In this document: one piece after another, positions 24,663 through 36,470 of the stretch
Position numbering within the stretch: the stretch's first letter is position 1
How the letters are laid out: the number at the start of each line of letters is the position of its first letter
DNA from: Eleusine coracana subsp. coracana
Taxonomy: Eukaryota > Streptophyta > Magnoliopsida > Poales > Poaceae
NCBI GenBank assembly: GCA_032690845.1
Contig: CM064433.1
Span: forward strand, 41,600,658 to 41,664,657
DNA length: 64,000 bases
Direction of reading: 5' to 3'
Translations under genes and position numbers: made by a program
The notes under the pieces: generated by a model
The model's input: only the letters and a program-made list of their open reading frames with translations
The model's database searches: none
What the model was told of the DNA's origin: nothing

Positions 24663-25493
24663 TCCTCTGGAAACATAAAATCTCATGAACATTTCATGAA
24701 ACCAGAAGCTTGATGTCTTCTTTACTCTCTTCAAAAGCTAGAAACCCAGGGAGTGCAGTGGCAAGATGGAGTTTAAGATTTCATAAAAGTATACAATAAA
24801 TAGTAATGAAGAAACCTCTCTGTCTTTTGTCGATGGCGTTGATCTCCCATGCAGGGAGGTTGATGGAGATCAGTCACAAGGCTATCGAGAAAAATATCTA
24901 ATAAATAGTAATGAAAATGATGGTTTCCCCTACTCATTATACTTATTTGTTTTTGTACTAAGTACACTGGCATGCCTGAACAATTCATTTCTTTCCCTTA
25001 CCAAAACATGACTATGTTCTATTATTTTTCATGTCAAAACATAGCTTAACCAATTTTCAAAAGGGTTGATAAAAGCCTCAGCCCCAGGAACTGCTAATAT
25101 TAGTAGCCATGAATGTTGCTCTCATCCATAGGCAGTCGTGTGCTACAGTACGGAATTTAATTTATGTTTTGGGCAGATCTAAGACATGAGAGACTGTGCA
25201 TCACAGGTCAGATCAGATTATGCATAAATGGGGTGCAACAAGTGGATATTTTTTATTTCACAAATTACGCACACAAGGATTTGAACTTTGGTAGGATGTC
25301 TCACACCGGCACTAACTTAGCTGCTGTCCATGTGCCCACTCGGGTTAATTAACGTGCATTTTATGGGTCTCATTATACATGCGAGATTTTGTCCTCCGGT
25401 GCTTCATATATTCCACCTACCTCCAATTCTGCATCAAGACCTCAAAAGAAGAAAATTCCGTAGTAATTAATTTCTTTCTTCATGCATTGAGTA
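24663..25493. other. Backbone duplicated at 60100-60640
   Basis: 24990-25350 matches 60170-60500 (TTAGTAGCCATGAATGTTG; ACACAAGGATTTGAAC; ACACCGGCACTAACTT). No gene recognised. Confidence 0.6.
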
Positions 25494-25540
25494 ATCTGGT
25501 ACATGTAGGAGGTGCAGATTTTATTTGCACCATATACGAT
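25494..25540 (+). promoter_or_regulatory. Core promoter of unit 8, altered TATA
   Basis: TGGTACATGTAGGAGGTGCA, GATTTTATTTGCACC, then ATATACGATGG: the TATA box is changed to TATAC (25533-25537). 166 bp to the site. Confidence 0.5.
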
Positions 25541-25564
25541 GGATATGTTGAGAGCAGTTTACAA

Positions 25565-26300
25565 GCTGTGAGCTGTGACGGGGAGAGAAGTGAACAACCT
25601 ACAAAGGGACTCAGGCCTTCATCAAGGTGTGCACAGACAGAAGATGCTACTACGGTTGCTATTTCCAGAAACAGCTGACCGTGGAAAGGGTGTGACAATA
25701 GGCCTGTGAGGCATCAGGATGAAGCCATGGAATGTTACTGCCATCATCACGGAAGCAGCTGATGGCGTCATTGATGCCAGAAAACTCTATGATGGCAACA
25801 ATGACTAAATCTAATCCATACCAAAGCACTGCTCAAACTGCAAGCCACACTGCTTCACAACATTAATAGCAGCCAGATGCGTGGGAAGGAACAAGCAAGT
25901 CGAGAGAGATCAGAACAGAGGATGATCAGATGAATGATTCAGAATAGCGGTAGTTGGTACAAATTCCATGATGATCCCTTGCCTCACGTGCTCAAAGCTT
26001 ACATAGCTAGCCAGACACCGCTATGGATGGACAACTCACTCTCGCACCCATTGTGGACCGGGCACACATAGGACGGGCCTCATGGGCTGGTTGCTTCGTC
26101 TTGACCCATCTGGGGAAGTGGGAGGAGCAGGAACAAGATGGTTTCCCGCTGCTGGCATAGTAGTACTGCTAACAAGCATGTCCAGCATGTCCAGTTCGTG
26201 GAATTTGATCGTGGCAAGGCCTCAATGCTGGGTAAAAATAATGGAGCTGATGGTGTCCATCCATGCTTCAACGTAGATCCCATGACCCTACAGCAGTGAA
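25565..26300 (+). ncRNA. PHAS-like unit 8
   Basis: Candidate PHAS transcript with site 25699-25720. Sequence after the site is a diverged relative of units 2, 5, 6 and 9 (GTCATTGATGCCAG near 25768) and closest to unit 11 at 60833-61100 (CATGTCCAGCATGTCC against CATGTCCGGCATGCC). No protein-coding sign. Confidence 0.5.
25699..25720 (+). promoter_or_regulatory. miR2118-like target site (unit 8)
   Basis: Identical over 22 nt to the site of unit 5, with core GAGGCATCAGGA. Predicted cut 25710/25711. Confidence 0.68.
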
Positions 26301-27370
26301 TCATTGTAGCACCCCAAGGATGCTACTAGCTCCCTGTGCGGTGGAAGGTGACAATCACCAAGAGTGCAATCGGCTCCTTTTCGTGGGGGATTTTTAGCAA
26401 CGCACGGCTTCTGAACTGTGAACTTTGAACAAGGACAAGCGCCCTACCGCCACAAGCCGAATGAGGAACATGGCGAAAAGGCAGCACAATAGCGGCAGTG
26501 GCAGCAGCAAGTGCCATACGAATGATTGGTAAGAGCATACAGACAAATGATTGTAAAATGAACAGGGCTTCCTTTGGTGTCAGGCTATGTATTTGATGGA
26601 CTTATGAACCATTAGTAACAAAAGCACCCTATAAAATACCACATTAGGTTGCTGATACACAAGATGAAATTTTATTATTTAATCATAATATCATCTTGTT
26701 CTGATGCAGTACATGGTACTGCTCTATTCTGTTCTATTGTTCTTGTAGTTAGGACAAAGTTAATAGTGTCAATTTTGCACTAGTCAACATTTCGTAACCA
26801 CAAGAATTCTAGACCGGAGGCAGTAGTTGTAGTAGGTGTTAGCTTGGGGTGAGATGCATTACACGGTTGTTCTAGTACGTGTTAGCTCTGGGGCTGACAA
26901 AAAGAGTGAGGATATATAACCGCACAAGGAGATATGAGCTAACGGCATCGTTGAGCCTTGCGGTGGTTGTAGGAGGCAGGTGAAAGAGAAAAGGATCTAT
27001 CGCATCCGTGAAAGCGTGAAGTAAAAGAGTACAATACTGCAGCAAAACAACTCATGCTATTAGGCTTGGGAGGCACAAGGAATCAACCAGGGCTGGTCAG
27101 TATTTCATACCCCGACCATACCAAACTCCATGGTGCAGAACTCCTTTCTGCATTGGAACAGCTGAGGACGGCAATCCTCCATCAGCTACGTTCTGCAATC
27201 CTGGAGGGAAAAGTCCGTACGGCGACCCAGATTCAACCAGGAATCTTTGGGCAGCTGTATGGGCGGGGATGTCGTCGCAATGAGCATGCCTCTCCTGAGA
27301 TGCATGCAGTGGCAGCAGCAAGAGTCGACCACTTATTTGAGTCTTCGGTCATGCAAACTTCATGGTAAAC
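26301..27370 (+). repeat. Second-class backbone block (also at 61100-61690 and 62322-62980)
   Basis: Shares with the 61-63 kb region: ATTAGTAACAAAA, ACAAATGATTGTAAAATGA, TGTTAGCTTGGGGTGAG, AAAGAGTGAGG, and the run into the diverged site at 27061. It may be a transcript of its own or the 3' part of unit 8. No ORF has a domain. Confidence 0.6.
27061..27082 (+). promoter_or_regulatory. Diverged miR2118-like site, second class
   Basis: TAGGCTTGG then GAGGCACAAGGAA; followed by TCAACCAGGGCTGGTCAG. Outside the CA/TC change it fits the family consensus about as well as the main class. Confidence 0.35.
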
Positions 27371-27661
27371 ACACAGCCACCGGTCGGCCATGTTGCTTTT
27401 GCTGCCATCGATTATTCAATTTGTTTGGCACCAAAAACGCCATAGGAAGATACTGGTTCGTCAGCACAAGATGTTTTACCCTTGAAGGAGGAGTAAAAAA
27501 TTGTGGACTCGCCACTAACGTATCTCTTAAAACATGCTGGCTTAGCCATGTCACTGCCGTTTCAGGTCCTTGCTGGAGGTGGACTGTCCAGACTGTAGTG
27601 ATGCAGACAGTGGCATACAAAATACGAGCCCAAGGCCCCCGTGACCCAGTATGCCTCAAAC
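27371..27661. other. Sequence left of the solo LTR; part duplicated at 28410-28530
   Basis: 27555-27660 (TTGCTGGAGGTGGACTGT; GCAGACAGTGGCATACAAAA; GTGACCCAGTATGCCT) recurs at 28436-28530. No gene. Confidence 0.6.
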
Positions 27662-28237
27662 TGTTGGAATTGATCTTGGCTTGGTCAACATTGTTAGGCA
27701 ATAAACCACGCCATGGTATGTGTTCCTGGCGTGAGTCATGTGTACGTGGTGTGCGTCGCGTGTGTGCGTGTGTGCACACGTGAGTTTGTTTGTTGGTCAG
27801 GTCGAGGTGGGTGCAGAACGGACTGTGGTCACGTTCTGGGTGTGCCCGATTAGTCGTATTTCATCAAGTCTTAGCTAGGCAGTTGGTTAGCAGCGTCGTT
27901 GGCGGAGTCCAGCGTGAGCACGGCTCACGGCCAGAACGAACGCCGGGTCTCGCGGATGAACGAATGATTCACGAAGGAGAAGGCCGGGTCACCAGGAGAA
28001 ACGTGCGTATGTGCGCGCGAAGATAGCTGGAGTGAGTTGCGTGGGCGCTGCGTCGCCGAGTCCATAAAAGAGTCAGTATGTGCATCGTTTGTAACCGAGC
28101 CAAAGAGTGAAGCAATAAACAAAAGACCAGCGTTCGCGCGTTGGGGGCATCGGCCACCATTGCTGTGTTCTCTATAGCCACTGTTCATCATCTACCACAC
28201 GTTCGTGCACACGACCGATCGAGTGGCTGCTCCAACA
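27662..28237 (+). mobile_element. Probable Ty1/copia solo LTR
   Basis: Starts TGTTGGAATT and ends TCCAACA, the usual copia LTR ends, 576 bp. It has a TATA-like CATAAAAGAG near 28063 and an AATAAA at 28114. Flanks are CAAAC before and AAC or AAAC after, so the TSD is imperfect or the end is shifted by 1-2 bases. The duplicate at 28410-28530 lacks the insertion (GCCTGAAACTTGAGCC). No second LTR or coding interior found. Confidence 0.65.
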
Positions 28238-29136
28238 AACATGACCGAGTTCTAAGGGCCTTAATTGCCTTTTAATTAGGCTCTGATCGGGGGCTACCTT
28301 TCTAATACAATGGCTTGGTCCCAGACCACACCAGCTATAAGAATGGGAACCACCCAACCGTTGGGGGTACATGAGTCAAAAGGATGACCCACTAAACCTA
28401 TCGATCAATGTGAGCCATGGCGTGTCGTTCCAGGTGCTTGCTGCAGGTGGACTGTTGAGACTATAGGGATGCAGACAGTGGCATACAAAATAGAGCCCTG
28501 GCTCCCCCGTGACCCAGCATGCCTGAAACTTGAGCCATTTGCACATCTCCCTGGACTAGTCGTCGCTGAACTGATCGCGAGCCATGCTCAGCTCACTCAG
28601 CAACCAATGCATGTATCACGTATAGGTGCGGAAGAGAGGTGGCAGGCCCAGCGATCACGTGGGCACTTGCAAAGGCGAAGACAAGGCCATGGCGACAGGG
28701 CGTACAGATCTCATCTAGAAGGCGCTACACTCCATAGTCGCCATGTGTAGTGGCGAGATGGAGTTCAAGATTTCATAAAATCTTCAGCCCCTCCATATTA
28801 CAAGTCTTTCACTGTGCAGGGCCTGCTTGGGGGCTCCTCCTGTTTCTCGCCTCTGTCTTCAGTCCTCTATCAGTTATGTACCACACTTCTGGAAGGTAGA
28901 ATCCTTGGCGCGCCGGTTTCCACAGGCCTTCTTTGGGCTATGGTAGATAGTAATTATCCCAGCAGCATTGGGAGGCACGTCGTGCACTCAATGATGTGAC
29001 ACGAGCAATTCAAATCCACATATTGAATCACTTGTCACCTCCCATAGCTTATTGTGTTCTAGATGCTGCTAGAACTGAGACTGGCTCGGTGGCTAGGCCG
29101 CTCCGTTGAGAGTTGAAAGAGGAACACAGTGTATAG
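28238..29136. other. Backbone, no gene seen
   Basis: Contains the second copy of the 27555-27660 block at 28436-28530. The rest is not recognised; ORFs of 93 and 61 codons have no domain. Confidence 0.4.
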
Positions 29137-32100
29137 TGTAATAGAACCGTCTTACTACGAAGACGATTCCGTTCCACGAACTTTCTTGGGTGATGACACG
29201 CGCTGTGACGCCTAATAGTAGAACACATGACAGAAATAATTTAGTTGCATTAAGAACATAGATATAGTATAAAGTTCTGCATAAATTCAAATTTAGGTTA
29301 CAAACCAGAGTTTTAAAAGTCGAAAGCAGAAATAGTTTAACAGTAATAAAATGGTCTGACAAAATACTTAAGATACAATCGTCCTCTCACGACGATACAT
29401 GGAAGCAGATCCGGTCTAGATAAGTGTCATCCCAACGACATTGTACCGGCAAGCAGCAGAGTACTCCTCCTATGGACAACAAGGCTCCCATTCGATGTTC
29501 CAATAGTAGAAAACTGTCCACTGTCATCATCTGAAAACCATACAGAGCTACGCCCTGAGCAACTAATACTCAGCAAGATTGACCCGTCAAAATGGCCAAC
29601 TACAGCCGACTCCTAGACATGCACAGACTCAGGGTAGGGTTTATGTTGCCAAAAAGCCAGCCTAAGAGTGGATCCATATTTTTTAAGTTTTAGCATCAAG
29701 TTAAGTTGTTATGCCAAATAATAAATTTAGTTTGCACTATGATTACAATAAATATGGTTACAATACATCATTATTAAATCAATATAGCAATATTCGACCC
29801 ATTCATCTTATTAAGCTTCCAACTATATTACGGAGCAGCGATCAAGTGCACTAATTACTGTGAGTGATAGCGACTCGAATCGATTTACATCCTGCAGTAG
29901 AAATCTGCTTGCACGATCCATACGTGCTTCATCAAAGCCGCATGGAGGAACCTTTCGCTTATGGTACCACAAGGTCTTCCAGGTCCAGACTCCCCCAAGA
30001 AGGGTCCCCTAACGCGATGCGTCCCGTACTGCCATCTGTGGGTAGATTGCTCCCTTTCCTCAGCCCCAGTTCTATCAAAGAAGGGAGAAGTCTATCTTCC
30101 AACCAGGTAGTAGTCGTAGCTACATCAGTTTACTTGGCCCATAACTCCAGCATGTAAACAGTACATTCAAACTTGATCTCATGGGCTAGACACGCGACAG
30201 AGCCTTAAGTGACTCGGACGGGGCTACCTCCTTAAGACAAGCTATCCTTCCCTTTCGATCTAGTTGCCCGTCCGGTCTTCATTTGTAAACCCATTCCAAC
30301 TTTTCTTCACCTAACATCATTCCCAAATGATAATATATCCTGATCTACGAGCGGTCTCCATACCACTCGACAAACTTCTGTTCTAAGTTAAGCAGAGCTA
30401 CTACCGTCTTGAGGCTATTATCGGGTAAAGGGAACCTACTGCAATACTATATTTTCAGACAACTCCTATAAACCTAATGCATAAACAAGCCTACATCACG
30501 TCATCTAGTAATAAAATAAAAAAGGTAAAACTTGGTGGGATGCACCAGGGCTTGCCTTGAGCTTGCTTTTGGTTAGCAGGATTGCCTTCACCTTCTAGCT
30601 CCTGCATGGTCTCAAGCTCACCGTTGTTCACCTTAGGATCTACATGATGCAAATGATGATGATGATGTGCATAAGAGATGATGCGAGACACTTTATTAAA
30701 AAAGTACTATTATGATGTATAAAATACATGTTTAGTTTACTCATTAGTATGGAGTTAGTTTAATTTACGTATTGTTAACGATTGATTATTCAAATAAAGT
30801 ACACATGTGTGGATTTGAGCAATGCAAGTGTATATAAAACATGGTCAGTGGATAAGTAACTAAATAGTAGCCTAGGGCGTTGCTAGGCATAAAATCTTTA
30901 TATGTGAATTCAGGCTAAATTACGTGATTATATGGATATATGTGCATAAATGAGTTCATAGAACAAAAATATTTACTTAACATGGTTCTGGAAGTCATAT
31001 AACTATGAGCAATTTACAATAAGTAGAACATACTAGGAGTGATTCTTATGTCAAGTTTCAATTACATGCATTGAACTATTAATTTTAAATAATTAAAACA
31101 AGGCAAAAAGCTAAATAATTAATTGTAAATAAGTTACAAAGACCTAGAATTTTTGCTTTTGCAGGGTGGTCCAACATATTAAAATATGATTATTTACCAT
31201 GTGTCATGAATTTACTGGTCTCATAGATTTGTTTATGATTTTATTAGTGCTCTACACATTTATTTTAGTTTTGATAAAAATGCTAACATGCAAAGAGGTT
31301 TGGTATTTTTCTACAATAGAATTTGTCCAGTGGAGTCTAAAAAATTTATTTTATCTCAAAACTCATAGTAAATATTTTACTGTGCATTTTTAAAGTTCTG
31401 GCAATTTTCAGGATTTACTTTTAATAGGATAAGAAAATCACATCAAATCCATTCGCGTGGGCCGGAAGATCCTGGCCATCCGCCGAGCGCAGGGGCTCAC
31501 TGGAGGGAGCAGCAACGAGCAGCGGAGGTGGAAGAGCTTCGGCGACCGCACGGCGACAATGCGAGAGACGGCGATGCCGACTTCCTCGATGGGGAGCATC
31601 ATGGAGGTATGGCGACACTGGCACGGGGCCCAAGCTCAGCTGAGACAGCTGGGGGAAGTTGTCGACGTCGGTGGTTGCAGCGGAGAACGATGGCGGAAGG
31701 GAAACATGGAATGCGAGCACCTCGGAGCCAAAACAGAGGGAGAAAAGGTCAGGCAGGTGCGTTGGGAAATCACGCAGACAGAGGAGCAGGTAGAAATCGA
31801 CGAGGCTCATCGGGGAGAGCAAATTTCGGGTTGGCGTCGACATGCACGCCGAGAGGGGGTCTCATCGGAAAGCTTCAAATCCGGAGCACACGAGCAGGGA
31901 TTTGAGGAGCCATCTAATGGAGGAGCTAGAGGACTTCATTACGCAGGTTTCGATGGCTGGGTCCGGGCTGGGGCGCAGCAGAGCAGCCGGGCGATGAGGT
32001 TTAAGCTGCGGCAGCCATGGTTGGCTTGTGCTGGGGACCAAGCGAGAGAAAATGGAGAGGGGCACGGGAGTGCAAGAGAGGGAAATAGGTGGGGGGAGGA

Positions 32101-32545
32101 GAAACCAGGGGCGGCCTCTGGTTTTGGAGCCGGTTTTCGGACCAGCGGAGCGAGCGGCGAGGTGCCGCCCATCGTGGCCAACCAGCGTGGAAGAAAGCCC
32201 CTGAGCGGCTGACAGGTGGGACCCACGTGGGTTTTCTTTTTCGTTATTTTTCCAAATTGTCTCATCTTAATAATTTTGTATCTTAAATTCCATAGCTTGT
32301 CTACAAAAATGAAAAATATGTGCGTGTCAAGCACGATGTGTTCTAAGTTTCAAAACTATGTTAATCTCTTAGATTGAATTAAAATTTGAATGGGGAGTTT
32401 CCAAACTTAGGGTGTTTTTGAGTATTTGGGCATTTATTTGGATCACTAATCATTGGAATAAAAATATGGGATTCGGCTTATAATTATTATTCATAATTCC
32501 CTACAACATATAATTTTTATGACACTAACCTTCAAATTCTACAAG
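29137..32545 (-). repeat. Inverted partial LTR D (Tekay-like)
   Basis: On the minus strand the LTR ends GGTTCTATTACA at 29137, matching the LTR ends of A and B. It follows B through CTCAGCAAGATTGACCCGTC, GAGTGGATCC and the GC-rich island (31440-32250), then fades at about 32545, some 150 bp short of its TGTGACAC start. No PBS lies outside 29137, so it is a 3' or solo LTR. ORFs inside (up to 251 codons at 31457) are chance frames in the GC-rich island. Confidence 0.78.
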
Positions 32546-32550
32546 AAGAG

Positions 32551-32640
32551 TTAAATATAAACAAATTCTTCCCTGGGTGATTCAATTTTTTTCTTCTTGC
32601 ATTAAGTTAACTAGAGCATCAGGGTGGTACAATTGCGCGT
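32551..32640 (+). pseudogene. Collapsed PHAS promoter fragment with broken site
   Basis: The sequence preceding the unit 6 promoter (CCCTGGGTGATT..., TTCTTCTTGCATTAAGTTAACTAG) recurs here but joins directly to AGCATCAGGGTGGTAC at 32615, a site core that lost one G. The TATA box and leader are missing, so it looks like a deleted unit. Confidence 0.45.
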
Positions 32641-34597
32641 GCTAGACATTATATGTATTTCCTTAGACACTCAAGTCCTACACCTGCTCTGGATAATCCC
32701 ATCGCATATAACAGTGTTGAGCCATTTTGTTTATTTGTTACCAAAAACAAAAGAGTACACAAGTTTTTTTTTTGAAGAGATAAGAGTACACAAGTTGGTG
32801 AGGCAAATGAGTAGAACCCTTGATTGGTATTGTCTGTTGTGGGATCCAGGAGGCTTGTGCAGTGAGCAGTGACCAAAGATGCGCACTGCCAGTGTGGTTA
32901 GGACTGGCGTGTGACTCAGTGTCTTCACACAGTAAGGTTAGCTGCATTGCCTAATTTGCTTTTTGTTCCTCAACCTGAAGGCTAATACCAATCACATGCA
33001 CCGTTTGTTTGCAATAACTAATCACAAGATCAAAAGTGTAGTACACCACAATTTGTTCTACGGAATCTGTAGCTTATTTTCTAAAAGCAATTTTCCCAAT
33101 TGAAGAACGTAAATTACTGGTAGGCATGGATTAGGGTGGTGCAGCTATCTGTAGCATACATGCAAGAGATGGATGTGGAGCCGTGGAAATTTACAGGGAT
33201 CCCACTGTCAAGATTTCCTAGGAAATCCTTGTGGACACACAGGAACCAAGAGATATGCCTACTAAATTTTTTCTGATATTGACATGTTCAGTGACTTTTA
33301 TTATGATTCATATACGGACCATGCATATGAACTATAAGCAAAAAACTGACTGCTTATGAGAACTTAAAGGTGTATAGGAGCCATGTATACCTACAATGTG
33401 CATGTCCTAGGTGCTTTCTTTACGTTTGTTTCCATTTGGGTCTGGTAAAGAATTTAAAAACCAGGGAAGCTGGGAAAGCCCACTCTATCATTGATAACCA
33501 GGCACTAAAAACCATAAATTCACATAGCTGATTTTTTAAGGTACTATTTCTCCAGTACCAACAGGCATGTTTTGTACACTCACTACAGGTAGGTTATGGA
33601 TTACGATACAGAGTACCTGTCTGCGCAGAAGAGGATGCATATCGACAAATGGCCATGGACTGTCAAACTCGAATCGATGTTGAAGACAATTTTGATGTTG
33701 GTGTAGTCTTGCATTCGAGGCTCCATCATTGCTGGAAATTTATGTTTAATCTGAAAAATGTGCATACCCATACATGTCTATTGAAGAACTTGTTAGAACA
33801 GGAAGGTTTACAAATTCTATAGAAAAAGTAAAGGAATTCAGCACCAGAGTAAAAGAACTGAATAGAACGGAAAGGTATACAGAATCTCTACAAAAAAGAA
33901 ATCAAGGAATTGGTGTGCTGTTTAATCACCTTCCATGGACGTTGCGCAGTGGAAGAAAAACAATCAAGGAATTAATCTATTGTTTAATCACCTTCGGTTC
34001 GTTGAATGCGGATAGAGATGACAAACAGATTACCTATCTGCAGTGTAGAGGACGTACATGGATCCATGGTTCGACCGGTCCTTGATGTACGTTGTCCAGT
34101 TGATTTCACTGGCCTGATCAATGGCGAGAGCTTTCCTGGTGATCTAGCAGATCGGAGTGCCGCAGGTGCCGAAGGCTTTGCCTTGTTGCCCACTTCGAGT
34201 GAGATATAATTTTTAGAGATAATTTTTGTGTTGAGATATGTATGAAATGGTTAGAGATAGAGAGATCCCTTTTTTCTCGTAGAAGTTTGGAATCGTAACC
34301 TATAGAAGCCATATGATGTTCGGTTAAACATATTCTTTTCTTTTCATAAAATTCCTGATACGGATGGAACTCTGTAGCTGGTGGGATTCGACCTCTGGCC
34401 AATGGAATTCCTCACATTGGAGGGTGAACGTGAGTGGATTTGCATTGGAGATACACCAACGGCCAGATGCTAATACCAAATAATATAAAGAAGAGATTAA
34501 TGGCTAGATGTTTTACTTTATTGTGTGAATTTCTAGCATATTTCTCTTTTTATATAAACATCATGGTGGAAAGTTCATCTCCTTTTATTATAAAATA
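32641..34597. other. Unassigned stretch before unit 9
   Basis: No gene, LTR or site recognised. 33774-34410 has overlapping ORFs on both strands (103 codons +, 94 codons -) with near-even composition; an organelle or gene-fragment origin is possible but I could not match it. Confidence 0.3.
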
Positions 34598-34644
34598 GAC
34601 TAGTACATGTAGTAGGTGGAGATTTTATTGGAACCATATATAGG
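34598..34644 (+). promoter_or_regulatory. Core promoter of unit 9 (TATA 34637-34643)
   Basis: ACTAGTACATGTAGTAGGTG, GAGATTTTATTGGAACC, then ATATATAGGACAGACGC. Nearly identical to unit 6. The site lies 447 bp on because of a MITE. Confidence 0.62.
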
Positions 34645-34746
34645 ACAGACGCTAGGAGTAGATGACGAGGTGTGAGCTGTGACTGAGAAGTGAAGTGAAT
34701 AATCTACAAAAGCATTCAGGGCTCCAAGCAAATCTGATGTTACTAA

Positions 34747-35082
34747 GACCCTCTCCAATGGAGAGCATTCTCAAAAGAAAAATCAGGACCCACAAGTGAT
34801 AACTGGGAATCGACCAATCCAGGCACACCGGAGGCATCCATGCCCACAAAATAGATTAGGCCGCACATGAAATAAAACATGGCAGCCAGCTGAACCATCA
34901 CAGCATACTCCCACACAACCAGCGTGAAGAAATAGTTTTTTAGTGAATGAACATCGGTGCAAGTAGTTGCTCCGCTCCCGTTTTTTTGGGCACCGGTTAT
35001 CTCTGGGCATCAGACCGCACAGTGGTGGGAGCGATGCCCGTGATATTTTGGGCACCGCTCTATAGGACCATTGTGGAGGGTC
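34747..35082. mobile_element. MITE with TAA target duplication
   Basis: Ends GACCCTCTCCAATGG and CCATTGTGGAGGGTC are inverted repeats with about one or two differences; TAA flanks both sides (34744-34746, 35083-35085). 336 bp, no ORF of note. The 3-bp TAA duplication suggests the PIF/Harbinger superfamily. Confidence 0.72.
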
Positions 35083-35083
35083 T

Positions 35084-35105
35084 AAGGCCTGTGAGGCATC
35101 AGGAT
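35084..35105 (+). promoter_or_regulatory. miR2118-like target site (unit 9)
   Basis: AAGGCCTGT then exact core GAGGCATCAGGA; its first two bases belong to the MITE target duplication. Predicted cut 35095/35096. Confidence 0.65.
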
Positions 35106-35819
35106 GATACCACGGAGCGTCGCTACTGTCATCACGCAATCAGCTTATGCTGCCATTGATGCCACGCGAGTCAGTGGCGGACCCATGCAGACCCCATGCA
35201 CGACCAAGAACTCTCTGATCTGCAGGCCATACTGCATCACATGTCAGAGGTGACTAACAGGTGTTGGAATTCGACCGTGACAAGGCCACATACAGGGGAA
35301 AAGCAAGGGAGCTAAGGGTCTCCATATTTGCATTATTTCAGTGCACAGATATCCAACAGACAAAGAGCGTGGGGTTTCCAGCAGGGAAGCTCCCAGGTGG
35401 GTGCGCTGCTGCCGAACGAACACTGTACCGAGATGAGTTCCCTGCTAGATACTGACACGGTAACTGGGGTTCATTCTGGGTAGCCTGCGAAGGGCGGCGG
35501 CAGACTATGTAATCTGATCAACTAGTCAACCTATCTGCACATTTGTTCGGCTACTCTTTTGTTGTAAACATTGTGAAAATTGTTATCAGTATTGGATTAA
35601 TTATTTGGATACAATTCAAAAACCGGAACAACATTTTATGAGTGGACTTGGTATTTATTGACCTTTGGTATACCCAACTTGCATATGCAATGAATAACTT
35701 TTTTTCATGCGCCGCATCAGTACTAGGCACGGTTTGAACTGAATGCATGCAAAAAATAATTTCATTGAGCGAATAAAAAATGTTGGACCTACCTTTTTCC
35801 TTCATTAATTTGTCCCATG

Positions 35820-35824
35820 TATAA
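35820..35824 (+). promoter_or_regulatory. Possible TATA box of unit 10
   Basis: CATGTATAACTAACGTGGTAGGA, TATA 140 bp before the site. The same surroundings (TTCATTAAT, then CATATATAACAAACATGGTA) recur at 36983-37022 without a target site. Confidence 0.4.
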
Positions 35825-35849
35825 CTAACGTGGTAGGAAACAGAAAAAC

Positions 35850-36470
35850 AACAACACTGCAGAGCGAGGGATTGTTGTGGCGCGTCTCAGAATCTGAAGC
35901 TGCCATGGCTGGTCTTCCAGGAAATGGGGATCACCATGCTGATTGAGTGGCTTTCTTTGTAGGCCTGCGAGGCATCAGGATCACGCATGAAGCAGCACCC
36001 TCCTCTCAGCCTTTCAGGGTTTCTGTTCAGGTTGCCAGTGTGGATATAACCACTCGCCGGTACACGTCGAGAAGCACATAGGCTGAAACACAGGTTTTTG
36101 TCAGGTCGGAGACTGGCCTTGTGCTGCCTGCCACAGGAGTCTCAAGCTGGCCAAACATATCTGTGCGGCTGTGTCCGACGCACAGGCTGCATGGAGCGAG
36201 ATAACATGATAGGGGATAAGTCGCGCAGGCACAGGCAACGAGAGGAGGGCCATGAACAATGAATCCTTCACGGTCTCACCACTCGCACTAACTAGAAAAC
36301 TTGTTGGACTGGCCATCACGCTGCTGCAGAAGGATGCTTGACTGTGGTGACTAGGTTGGCAAGATAACAAGATAGTTGCGACAAATTTCGTTGAGGTATG
36401 AGCTCTAGGTAAACTGTGGACAAGTTGCAGATGACATGAAAATGGTTTGTTTGACACCATAAATATAAAC
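35850..36470 (+). ncRNA. PHAS-like unit 10
   Basis: Same subfamily as unit 1: shared ATCTGAAGCTGCCATGGCTGG-type block before the site at 35960-35981 and GAGAAGCACATAGGCTG after it. No ORF over 123 codons and none with a domain. Lies less than 1 kb from unit 9, so the two could share chromatin or promoter context. 3' limit approximate. Confidence 0.52.
35960..35981 (+). promoter_or_regulatory. miR2118-like target site (unit 10)
   Basis: Starts TAGGCCTGC with exact core GAGGCATCAGGA. Predicted cut 35971/35972. Confidence 0.67.

Larger units (their letters stand above)
34668..35480 (+). ncRNA. PHAS-like unit 9, leader split by a MITE
   Basis: Candidate PHAS transcript. The leader (GTGAGCTGTGACTGAGAAGTGA; AAATCTGATGTTACTAAG) matches unit 6 up to 34746, then a MITE occupies 34747-35082, and the target site follows at once at 35084. 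About 50 bp of leader present in unit 6 just before its site are missing here. After the site, 35106-35460 follows unit 6 closely and runs on through GCTGCTGCCGAACGAACACT, which unit 5 lost to element A. Confidence 0.58.

Noticed and set aside
31421..32334. 251-codon ORF and others
   Set aside because: Same island in LTR D; low-complexity G/E/R-rich translation, overlapping ORFs on both strands.
32612..32630. AGCATCAGGG as a twelfth target site
   Set aside because: One base short in the core and no leader or TATA; listed only as a collapsed fragment.
33774..34440. Possible organelle-derived insert with tRNA-like TCGAATCCC near 34390 (minus)
   Set aside because: No cloverleaf could be folded by eye and I recognise no organelle gene; left as unassigned.
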